Part shown: in pieces, positions 35,042 through 41,775 of the stretch
How positions within the stretch are numbered: position 1 is the first letter of the stretch
How the letters are laid out: every line of letters starts with the position of its first letter
Source of the DNA: Prochlorococcus sp. AG-409-P03
Lineage (GTDB): Bacteria > Cyanobacteriota > Cyanobacteriia > PCC-6307 > Cyanobiaceae
Assembly: GCA_003215295.1 (NCBI GenBank)
Contig: QCKN01000008.1
Location: 1-41,775, forward strand
Length of the DNA: 41,775 nt
Direction: 5' to 3'
Position numbers and translations under genes: made by a program
The notes under the pieces: generated by a model
Told to the model about the DNA's origin: nothing
What the model saw: the letters and a program-made list of their open reading frames with translations, nothing else
Database searches by the model: none

Positions 35042-35991
35042 AGCATATTTATTAGTGGGCTATGACCAATTGCTAACGCGGTAACTAACATTCCAAGTAT
35101 CAAGAAAGGTTGCGCACTTGCCTGATACTTTACATCAAATTCTAAGGGGTCTCTAAGTAGCCATATGTCTTGAAAAGTCATTTGAGGTATTATAAGTAAT
35201 ATAAGAATTACAGAGGCAAGATGTTGACCTATTATTATTAGTACTACAACCATTGCGAGTTGGAAAAAATCTATCATTCCTGCACTTATCCAGCTTGCCT
35301 TTTTAATACCAAATACAACTGGTAGTGATTGCAGGCCAAGTGCTCTATCTCCTTCAACACTTTTAAAATCATTTATAACAGCAATCCCCAAACCTGCCAA
35401 GCTATAGGCCAATGTTAATAATGCAGTTATCCAAGTTAGCTGGCCAAATAAAGCTTGTCCTGCCCACCAAGGTAGTGCAATATAACTTGCGCCAAGTGCG
35501 TAATTCCCCAGCCAGCCATTTTGCTTGAGCTTTAGAGGTGGAGCTGAATAGATGAAGCTTACGAATGATCCTCCAAGTGCTAGTAAAAGGACAGAGGGTG
35601 TTGAGTGTCCTGCCCATAGATCAAGACCGTATGCAACTAATAGGCCTCCAAAAAGCAATGCCAGAATCTGAATTTTTACTTGATTTAGTGAAATTGCGCC
35701 AGAGGGGATTGGACGATTTGGTTCATTGATAGCATCGATTTCCCTGTCGTAATAGTCATTAATTGTTTGGGTATACCCAGCTAATAAAGGACCACTCATC
35801 ATCATGCAGGCAAATGATGCAAGAAGATTAGAAAGAGACCAATGGAAATTTCCACTCGCAGCGGCTCCACAGATAACCCCCCATAAAAGAGGGATCCATG
35901 TAATGGGCTTCATAAGCTGCAAACGCAGCTTCCAGACATTGCTTGTTTCTGAAGCTCCTTTGATTCCAAGGAGCTGACGGGCATCACTCAC
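35038..35991 (-). CDS. chlG: Chlorophyll synthase ChlG
   Basis: A 317-residue UbiA-family prenyltransferase that esterifies chlorophyllide with phytyl (or geranylgeranyl) diphosphate in the membrane. It has about eight hydrophobic segments and both Asp-rich loops: INDYYDREIDAINEPNRPIP (the first, Mg-binding) and INDFKSVEGDRALGLQSLPV (the second). MKPITWIPLLWGVICGAAASG is typical of ChlG and distinguishes it from ubiquinone UbiA. The start is GTG 35991. The gene precedes the PBP gene, overlapping by 4 bases, an unusual pairing of chlorophyll and wall synthesis. Confidence 0.96.
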   Translation of the reverse strand: MSDARQLLGIKGASETSNVWKLRLQLMKPITWIPLLWGVICGAAASGNFHWSLSNLLASFACMMMSGPLLAGYTQTINDYYDREIDAINEPNRPIPSGAISLNQVKIQILALLFGGLLVAYGLDLWAGHSTPSVLLLALGGSFVSFIYSAPPLKLKQNGWLGNYALGASYIALPWWAGQALFGQLTWITALLTLAYSLAGLGIAVINDFKSVEGDRALGLQSLPVVFGIKKASWISAGMIDFFQLAMVVVLIIIGQHLASVILILLIIPQMTFQDIWLLRDPLEFDVKYQASAQPFLILGMLVTALAIGHSPLINML

Positions 35992-36001
35992 TTTCTATGC
36001 C

Positions 36002-36226
36002 TCAAGATCGGCTGACTTCATCGTCAAAGAACCAGCTGGTTGTTCCTCCACTGAGTTCTAGGACTAGTCCAATACTTCCCCCATCGGTCATTTTGTAATC
36101 CACAACTCTTCCTCGTGGATTATCTGTGAGGAGTTGGATCAGATTGCTTGGAATACGATCACGTACTCGTTCTAGGTCAACTCTCACTGTTGACCCAATT
36201 CTATTAAGAGCGGAAGCCTGTGTCAT
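36002..36226 (-). CDS. DUF2862-type conserved cyanobacterial protein
   Basis: A 74-residue small soluble protein. [26 protein letters not shown] is followed by [23 protein letters not shown] and [13 protein letters not shown], a compact SH3-like beta pattern I associate with the DUF2862 family of cyanobacteria. Function unknown. I start at ATG 36226; a TTG at 36235 adds three residues. chlG begins 10 bases downstream in the same direction, so it probably heads that operon. Confidence 0.75.
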   Translation of the reverse strand: MTQASALNRIGSTVRVDLERVRDRIPSNLIQLLTDNPRGRVVDYKMTDGGSIGLVLELSGGTTSWFFDDEVSRS

Positions 36227-36288
36227 GGCCTGCAAGGCTTAGATATTGGCGCAACCCTACCAAGTCGTCACACTGAGGTAAAAAAAAC

Positions 36289-37053
36289 ATGGTTGCTCTT
36301 CGATTAATTCCCTGTCTTGACGTGGCGGATGGACGTGTTGTGAAGGGTGTGAACTTTGTAGGTCTTCGTGATGCAGGAGACCCAGTCGAGCTTGCCTGTA
36401 GGTATAGCCAGGCTGGTGCTGATGAATTGGTTTTTCTTGACATTGCAGCCACTCATCAAAGGAGAGCAACCTTGGTGGATTTGGTTCGACGGACGGCTGA
36501 GGCAGTAACAATTCCTTTTACTGTTGGAGGAGGGATTAGCTCTCAGGAAGGCATTACAGAGCTGCTAAGGGCCGGAGCCGACAAAATAAGCCTTAATTCC
36601 TCGGCAGTTAGGAACCCAGATTTAATTTCTCAAGGAGCGAAAAGGTTTGGCTGTCAATGTATTGTTGTTGCTATAGATGCCAGAAGAAATAAAAATCAAA
36701 ATACCTGGGATGTATATGTTGAAGGAGGTAGGAGAAATACAGGTTTAGATGCTTTGACTTGGGCTAGGAAAGTTGCTGACTTAGGTGCTGGAGAAATTCT
36801 ATTGACCTCTATGGATGGAGATGGAACACAGGCTGGATATGATTTAAATTTAACAAGAACCATTGCTGAAAGTGTTCCCATCCCTGTAATTGCCTCAGGT
36901 GGTGCAGGTTCTTTACAGCATATTGCTGAAGCTTTCACAAAGGGAAAAGCTTCAGCGGCACTTCTTGCATCACTTCTTCATGATGGAATTCTCACTGTTG
37001 GTCAAATAAAGCAATATTTGTCAAACCAGTCTCTTTCAATTAGACCAACCTAA
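36289..37053 (+). CDS. hisF: Imidazole glycerol phosphate synthase subunit HisF
   Basis: A 254-residue TIM-barrel cyclase of histidine synthesis. The catalytic aspartates are D11 in [19 protein letters not shown] and the one in VVAIDARR (about D130). FTVGGGIS (the first phosphate site) and [15 protein letters not shown] (the second) fit the family, along with [20 protein letters not shown]. With HisH it makes IGP and AICAR from PRFAR using glutamine ammonia; hisH is not seen in this window. A GAGGT precedes the ATG. The 107-base gap downstream to the next gene has no clear feature. Confidence 0.97.
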   Translation: MVALRLIPCLDVADGRVVKGVNFVGLRDAGDPVELACRYSQAGADELVFLDIAATHQRRATLVDLVRRTAEAVTIPFTVGGGISSQEGITELLRAGADKISLNSSAVRNPDLISQGAKRFGCQCIVVAIDARRNKNQNTWDVYVEGGRRNTGLDALTWARKVADLGAGEILLTSMDGDGTQAGYDLNLTRTIAESVPIPVIASGGAGSLQHIAEAFTKGKASAALLASLLHDGILTVGQIKQYLSNQSLSIRPT

Positions 37054-37160
37054 AGTTATTTCATCAGATAACCTTTAATCATATTTATAACATCATTAAT
37101 CCAAATAAAATTTAAACCTCTTCGAACTTCATAAACCTGATATGGTTGAAGAAAGAATTA

Positions 37161-37877
37161 ATGAGAACAACTTATATGAGATCATTTGAACCGGCATCAG
37201 TAGAAAACCTTTTTGATACTGTTGCTCCTAGTTATGACAGACTTAATGACATCCTAAGCTTCGGCCTTCATAGGTTTTGGAAAAGAAAATTGTTGACTTT
37301 TTTGAACCCAATCCCAGGTGAGCATTGGTTGGATTTATGTTGCGGGACAGGCGATATGACATTCTCTTTAGCAAGAAGAGTTACTCCTGGCGGTACTGCA
37401 CTAGGCATTGACTCTGCTATTCAGCCACTTGTAATAGCAAAGAAAAGGGCTGCGGCTAAACCTTTTTTACCTATTAGTTGGATTAAAGGAGATGCACTTG
37501 ATACTGGTTTACCATCTGATTACTATGATGGCGCAGTAATTGCTTATGGATTGAGGAACCTTGCTAGCCCATCTAAGGGGTTGGCAGAGTTATATCGTGT
37601 TATCAAGTCAGGAGGGAAAGCGGGTATACTTGATTTTAATAAACCTTGCTATAATTCGTTAAGTTATAGGTTTCAAAAATTTTACTTAAGAGTGCTAGTT
37701 GTTCCCATTGCATCAAAGTTTGGATTGCATGATCATTATGCCTATATAGAAGAAAGCTTGAAGAGATTTCCTGCTGGTAAAGATCTAGCCAAAATAGCAG
37801 ATCAAGTAGGTTTTAAAAGGATCTCTTACCTTACAATTGCATTTGGACAAATGGGAATTTTATTAGTTGAAAAATAA
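37161..37877 (+). CDS. ubiE: UbiE/MenG-type quinone methyltransferase
   Basis: A 238-residue class I SAM methyltransferase. The SAM motif WLDLCCGTGDMTFSLAR is clear; VENLFDTVAPSYDRLNDILSFGLHRFWK (the UbiE signature), VIAYGLRNLASPSKGLAEL and the C-terminal TIAFGQMGILLVEK follow. In cyanobacteria this enzyme makes phylloquinone from demethylphylloquinone for photosystem I (MenG role), inferred from the organism. The start is unclear: ATG 37161 is used; TTG 37146 adds five residues and an ATG at 37176 is also possible. Confidence 0.92.
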   Translation: MRTTYMRSFEPASVENLFDTVAPSYDRLNDILSFGLHRFWKRKLLTFLNPIPGEHWLDLCCGTGDMTFSLARRVTPGGTALGIDSAIQPLVIAKKRAAAKPFLPISWIKGDALDTGLPSDYYDGAVIAYGLRNLASPSKGLAELYRVIKSGGKAGILDFNKPCYNSLSYRFQKFYLRVLVVPIASKFGLHDHYAYIEESLKRFPAGKDLAKIADQVGFKRISYLTIAFGQMGILLVEK

Positions 37878-37905
37878 ATTAGCTGTCTGATAATCCTCAC
37901 AGAAA

Positions 37906-39231
37906 CTAACCATTTATTCCAGTAAAATAACTTACTCTAATATTATTTATTATCACAGCAGTTACTATTAATGATGTAAACAGTGTCGATACTGGGTGTT
38001 TTGAATTTAAGGCTGGAACCTTAAGAAGCAAATTAGTGAAACCAATAGTAAGTATTACTGCGAAAAAAATAGAGCGACCGTGAAGATGTGCAGCAATTGA
38101 TTGCTGTAGTATTAAAACCGAAGCTATAAATGAGAAGAGAATTGGAGTCAGTAACCATCTAGTTGATTTTGATGACTTAATCAGATAGTAATAACCCAAT
38201 ATTGATAATATTGATAAGATAGCCATCCCTAATATGGATGTAAAACAGTTGAATTTAAATATATTACTATGAAGGCCAGTATTCAATACTGACTCGATTG
38301 AACTGATTGGAGAAAGGCATAAGTTGAGTCTATTACCTCCAAGAAATTGAAGAGCAGCAAGCCATCCTCCATGATGGATATTGCTTGCCTTATCAATCCC
38401 AACTCGATAAAGTAGATTACTATTTAGAATTTTAAATCCGTTAAGCTGGAGAAGAATATTCTGGGCAGAAGAGATTATTGGGGATACGAAGCAGGATAGA
38501 ACTAAAAGGTTAGACCATTTCTGATTTCTAAAGCCAGGTGGGAACATCTCTTGCCATTGGCTAGAGCTTGGATTCAAGACTTTCATTACTCGAAGAATGC
38601 CATAAAAACACCCAAATAAAATTGACCAATGGTATTGCCAGAAAAAACCAATTACCAGAGTAAATAGACCAAGCAATCTTTTGCGAGCTGAGAATAAAAT
38701 GAAAGCAACTAATATAAATAATAGACTGTATACATCGTGCCATATTCCCAACAACATTCTATATGTATATGGTAAAGAAAGGAATACAGTGAAACTCCAT
38801 ACTCCTATCAATGACTTTGGGAAAATCGACTTTGCCTTGTTAACTTCAATAGCTATTTCTGCTGTTACTATAGAAAGAGTAAAAATTACAACTTTATCAA
38901 GAATAGGAATTATCTTCTCGAATGCGGCCTGTCCAAATAGGCTGAAGATTGCAGCCAAGTGAAGATATTGATGGGCTTGTACAGCGTAGAGAACTTTTTG
39001 TGAGGATTCTGCTGCATTTGGAGTCCAACTAGTTACACCATACTTTAAGAAGTCTGAGTTATTTAGAATATGAGAAACTGCTGCAAAAACCCGTTCCTTT
39101 TGAAGAGGTAGCCAGTCAATTCCCATTGGGGCATGAAGCCACATAAATATAAAGTAGAATATTCCAAATAAGGAATAATTTATCAACCTGAATACAAACG
39201 GATCGCGGAATAACCGCTCATTTAAAAGCAC
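37906..39231 (-). CDS. Large polytopic membrane protein, unknown (GT-C-like layout)
   Basis: A 441-residue protein with about ten hydrophobic segments and few charged loops. After the first segment comes an extracytoplasmic-looking loop, APMGIDWLPLQKERVF, with VTSWTPNAAESSQKV further on; such first-loop layouts occur in GT-C glycosyltransferases and polymerase-like membrane proteins, but I see no decisive motif. Start at GTG 39231. The coding region is visibly more AT-rich than the neighbouring housekeeping genes. It runs convergent with the ubiE gene, 28 bases away. Likely a lineage-specific or transferred gene; no family is assigned. Confidence 0.6.
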   Translation of the reverse strand: MLLNERLFRDPFVFRLINYSLFGIFYFIFMWLHAPMGIDWLPLQKERVFAAVSHILNNSDFLKYGVTSWTPNAAESSQKVLYAVQAHQYLHLAAIFSLFGQAAFEKIIPILDKVVIFTLSIVTAEIAIEVNKAKSIFPKSLIGVWSFTVFLSLPYTYRMLLGIWHDVYSLLFILVAFILFSARKRLLGLFTLVIGFFWQYHWSILFGCFYGILRVMKVLNPSSSQWQEMFPPGFRNQKWSNLLVLSCFVSPIISSAQNILLQLNGFKILNSNLLYRVGIDKASNIHHGGWLAALQFLGGNRLNLCLSPISSIESVLNTGLHSNIFKFNCFTSILGMAILSILSILGYYYLIKSSKSTRWLLTPILFSFIASVLILQQSIAAHLHGRSIFFAVILTIGFTNLLLKVPALNSKHPVSTLFTSLIVTAVIINNIRVSYFTGING

Positions 39232-39391
39232 TTTGTATGAAACTACTTACATTACTGTAGCAAAACAAATGTTTATTGGCAAACCAAAGTTCAGCCTATC
39301 TTTATTCTTCAGGATTAGGCCTTTTTTAATTAAAAAAGAATATTTTTAGTGCGATTAAATCGAAATTTGGGAAAGACTTGCTTGATTTTTA

Positions 39392-39964
39392 CTAAAAATC
39401 ATAAGGGAGATCCGCCTCGTCTATCTTCTTTGTGTCAGCTTCTTTTTTCGTATCGACATTAAGGTCTCCAGTCCAGACCTGCAGATCTCTTTGAAATCTT
39501 TTCCATTTACCTTCATTCGGAATATATCCTGGCCTGAAAGAAATCTGCTTTGACTTGATCAGGCCATTTTTTTCAACGTATGAGATAGTAAAGTCGTTAT
39601 CAAACTGACTCTTTATACAACCTATTATGATAGGAAATAGTATAAACCTTTGCCTACATTCTGTAGACTTTACTACACCCTGGAACTGGCTTCTTTTGAT
39701 TGAAAATGTATCATTGATAACCAGGTTCCCATTTTTGAACATGACATTGCATTTGTTCAGGTCAAGCCCACACCTTGCTTCATGTGTTGTATTCGAAGTG
39801 AAGCTACTTTCTTTTATTGCAATAGTGTGACTGTCTTTACTGCTTTTGGACAGCTTTTTGTTTAATACTTGAACCCCTGAGATTATCCCAAAACCTGTTA
39901 TTGCAATGCCTGCGATGCATACGAGCCAGAACTGGCGAATTAGATTTTTGTACTCCTTGCTCAT
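39392..39964 (-). CDS. Membrane-anchored hypothetical protein
   Basis: A 190-residue hypothetical. One N-terminal membrane segment, FWLVCIAGIAITGFGIISGV (about 12-31), then a polar extracytoplasmic-type domain with several cysteines (HEARCGLDLNKCNVMF, STECRQ, IIGCIKS) that could form disulfides. It ends in an acidic Lys-rich tail with KKEADTKKIDEADLPYDF. Start ATG 39964. I do not recognise the family. The 160-base gap between it and the polytopic gene is AT-rich and includes a TTTTTTAATTAAAAAA palindrome. The next gene is a methyltransferase, 72 bases upstream. Confidence 0.6.
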   Translation of the reverse strand: MSKEYKNLIRQFWLVCIAGIAITGFGIISGVQVLNKKLSKSSKDSHTIAIKESSFTSNTTHEARCGLDLNKCNVMFKNGNLVINDTFSIKRSQFQGVVKSTECRQRFILFPIIIGCIKSQFDNDFTISYVEKNGLIKSKQISFRPGYIPNEGKWKRFQRDLQVWTGDLNVDTKKEADTKKIDEADLPYDF

Positions 39965-40036
39965 ATTGGATATTTTGTTTATTTCAATGCTATCTCAAAA
40001 ACTATTCAATCTTTCCTGTTGTGTTACGATAAAAAA

Positions 40037-40684
40037 CTAGTTTTTGGCAATTATAGATATAAAAGGATCGCTATTTTGACTAAGAAAGTTTAGGAATTTT
40101 CTTGATGGATATTTTTCATAAATATATTCTGAAATTGACCAGCCCTGAGATAACAGTACTTTTTGAACATATTTAATGCGACTATTGTCATTTCCTTCTA
40201 TCCAAATTCTTGGTGCTTTTTCCCAAAACGCTCGATTAGAAAATGAGATTATTAGCATTCCATCCTTTTTGACTACTCTCTTCAACTCCATCGCAATTGC
40301 TTCAGGTTCCTGAAGGTATTGCCAGGCTGCTACCATTAGGCATACATCTACTGAGGATGTTTCCAAAGGTAATTTTTGACTAACATTCAAGTCTTGGACC
40401 CAAAAGCTGTCAAGACGCTTATTAGATTTAAGTTCTTGTTGGTTTAATCCATGGCCAATAATGTTCTTGTAATTAATATCTTCTGGAAGATGGCTAACCC
40501 AACTACTCATAAGATCAAGTACTATTGATTCCTTTCCTATATTTTCTCGATAAAGAGATTCTAGTCTTTCCCTAAAACCTGCATCTAAATGATAAACGAA
40601 CCGAGGATTTGCATAGAAAATAGCGTCATTAGAGTTATTTTCCTTAGACCTCTGGAAATCATTTAGAACTTTTTGTACAAACAT
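40037..40684 (-). CDS. Class I SAM-dependent methyltransferase-like protein with altered motif I
   Basis: A 215-residue Rossmann-fold methyltransferase-like protein. Motif I is IVLDLMSSWVSHLP (54-67) where most members have a D-L-G-x-G-x-G glycine loop. The later parts are normal: LPLETSSVDVCLMVAAWQYL (motif IV-like), VVKKDGMLIISFSN (motif VI). It begins with a segment FYANPRFVYHLDAGFRERL that may bind substrate. I recall a conserved cyanobacterial/plastid family with this altered motif, not checked. It sits in the AT-rich block with two unknown genes, but whether they act together is unknown. Confidence 0.75.
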   Translation of the reverse strand: MFVQKVLNDFQRSKENNSNDAIFYANPRFVYHLDAGFRERLESLYRENIGKESIVLDLMSSWVSHLPEDINYKNIIGHGLNQQELKSNKRLDSFWVQDLNVSQKLPLETSSVDVCLMVAAWQYLQEPEAIAMELKRVVKKDGMLIISFSNRAFWEKAPRIWIEGNDNSRIKYVQKVLLSQGWSISEYIYEKYPSRKFLNFLSQNSDPFISIIAKN

Positions 40685-40770
40685 AAGAGCTTCAATTTAT
40701 GAACGATTCAGTTTATTTATTTTAATATAAGGCACTCTAAAGTCTTCGATTTGTTATATGTTGTATGAGC

Positions 40771-41775
40771 TTAACAATTGACTTTTTCTACATTAACTAA
40801 AGTTTCTCCAAGTATTTCTCGGAGTAGTGAAAGTTCTTTTTTGCTACCTAAAGCGATCAGAACTTGTCCAGGAGCTATTTCCATTTCACCCCCAGGGTTT
40901 GTGGTTAATTTATCTCCTTGTCGTATTGCTAGAACCATTGAACCACTTCTCTTTCCAAGTTGTAATTTAGAGAGACTACGGAAGTTAAGGCTCTTAAATT
41001 TATTTTCATCTTTAGTTAGCAGAAATTCCTCTATCTCGCATTGAGAACCTGCAAGGAGATCCATAAAATCTACAGCAATAGGTCTTAATGCTGTTGCTGC
41101 CATTGTTCGACCAGCTGCAACATAAGGACTAACTACAATAGTGGCTCCTGCAAGCTTTAGTTTATTTGCGGCTTCTTCACTTTCTGCTCTTGCTATTAAC
41201 CTGCATTTAGCTCTAATACCTTTTGCACTAAGAACTACATATAGGTTGGCTGCATCAGTAGGTAGTGTTACAACTAAACTTCTACAGGTTTTTATCCCCG
41301 CTAGTATTAACGTCTCATCTAGAGTTGCATCTGCTAAGAGTACGTCTAAGCCATTTGCTTCAGCAGCATCTTTGCGGGAAGGGTCAATTTCTACAACAAC
41401 AATAGGAATTTTTTCACACCTTAGTTGGGCTGCAATTTCCTTGCCAATACGACCATACCCACAAATAATTACGTGATCCTTCATTTTGCGCAGTAGCCTT
41501 CGGAATCTTAACTCCTGCATTTTGCGGAAGTATCCAGATTCAGAAAGACGTAAGAGACGCTGAAGTGTTAGCTGAATAACAACTAGACCGCCTCCAACAA
41601 TTAAAACTGTTACGACTCTGCCAGCTGAGCTAAGGGGCTCGACTTCCCCAAAGCCGATCGTACTTATTGTTATTAGCACCATCCAAAGACAATCTCCCCA
41701 GTCCCAGCCTTCTGTTATTCGGTAACCAAGTCCTCCCAACAAGATCAAAATTGTTAATGAAAAGATTGGACCTAG
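40771..41775 (-). CDS. Potassium channel with RCK (TrkA-N/TrkA-C) domains, 5'-truncated
   Basis: An ion-channel protein open to the window edge (in-frame residues LGPIFSLTI precede the first internal start), so the N-terminus is missing. It has a pore loop with the selectivity filter TISTIGFGE, close to canonical T-x-G-Y/F-G, and a second membrane segment. The cytoplasmic RCK part has VIICGYGRIGKEIAAQL (the NAD-binding TrkA-N Rossmann motif) and a C-terminal TrkA-C segment, GSMVLAIRQGD through PGQVLIALGSKKE. It should gate K+ flux in response to ligand. TrkA-C boundaries are approximate. Confidence 0.9.
   Translation of the reverse strand, partial: LGPIFSLTILILLGGLGYRITEGWDWGDCLWMVLITISTIGFGEVEPLSSAGRVVTVLIVGGGLVVIQLTLQRLLRLSESGYFRKMQELRFRRLLRKMKDHVIICGYGRIGKEIAAQLRCEKIPIVVVEIDPSRKDAAEANGLDVLLADATLDETLILAGIKTCRSLVVTLPTDAANLYVVLSAKGIRAKCRLIARAESEEAANKLKLAGATIVVSPYVAAGRTMAATALRPIAVDFMDLLAGSQCEIEEFLLTKDENKFKSLNFRSLSKLQLGKRSGSMVLAIRQGDKLTTNPGGEMEIAPGQVLIALGSKKELSLLREILGETLVNVEKVNC

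Noticed and set aside
39324-39341. TTTTTTAATTAAAAAA palindrome
   Set aside because: A simple AT run without a GC stem; it is not a terminator and may be chance in AT-rich DNA.
1-41775. tRNA genes, CRISPR arrays and insertion sequences
   Set aside because: No tRNA-like T-arm, no regularly spaced repeats, and no transposase motif were found by reading the intergenic regions and frames.

Overview
This window looks like a chromosomal segment of a marine picocyanobacterium, most likely a low-light-adapted Prochlorococcus. The main marker is a Pcb chlorophyll-binding antenna gene (17389-18450, - strand). It is supported by chlG, pipX-pipY, a YlqD-family gene, an L-cysteine/cystine-lyase-like gene, the compact layout, the moderately low G+C and the frequent GTG/TTG starts. 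I saw no tRNA, rRNA, insertion sequence, phage gene or CRISPR array. The species is inferred; no search was run.

Layout. 1-2.9 kb (+): 3' end of a CbiQ-like ECF transporter gene, pipX, pipY, sepF, proC. 2.8-7.6 kb (-): a family 4 glycosyltransferase, an MFS transporter, recO, deoC and the ribosome hibernation factor hpf/lrtA. 7.6-13.5 kb (+): lipB, an acyl-activating enzyme (aas-like), ylqD, the PDH E2 gene and queA. 13.5-17.2 kb (-): a sulfur amino-acid cluster of two cystathionine gamma-synthase-family genes and cysK. 17.4-19.5 kb (-): pcb and rpsD, each with a hairpin terminator. 19.5-21.7 kb (+): yidD, a glutaredoxin-like gene, murE. 21.7-25.9 kb: a cysteine/cystine lyase-like gene, pstS, small hypothetical genes, a structured non-coding stretch and a NifU-type Fe-S scaffold gene. 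26-30.6 kb (+): mqo, lepA, an orphan peptide-type ABC permease. 30.7-33.1 kb: trmH (-), an alkyltransferase-like gene and rsmB (+). 33.2-37.9 kb: a class A PBP, chlG and a DUF2862-type gene (-), then hisF and a ubiE/menG methyltransferase gene (+). 37.9-40.7 kb (-): an AT-rich block of a polytopic membrane protein, an anchored hypothetical and an unusual methyltransferase. 40.8 kb to the end (-): an RCK potassium channel cut by the window edge.

Most genes are core housekeeping: cell wall and division (murE, PBP, sepF), cofactors (lipB, PDH E2), translation and RNA modification (rpsD, lepA, hpf, queA, trmH, rsmB), nitrogen signalling (pipX), phosphate uptake (pstS) and light harvesting (pcb, chlG). 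I found no clear new multi-gene defence or mobile system. The points most worth a second look are a DeoC-family protein with Gln where the Schiff-base Lys is expected; a fungal-type cystathionine gamma-synthase next to a bacterial-type paralogue; a structured intergenic region near 25.0-25.25 kb; two divergent gene pairs with essentially no space between their starts; three convergent pairs that overlap at their 3' ends; and the AT-rich orphan block.
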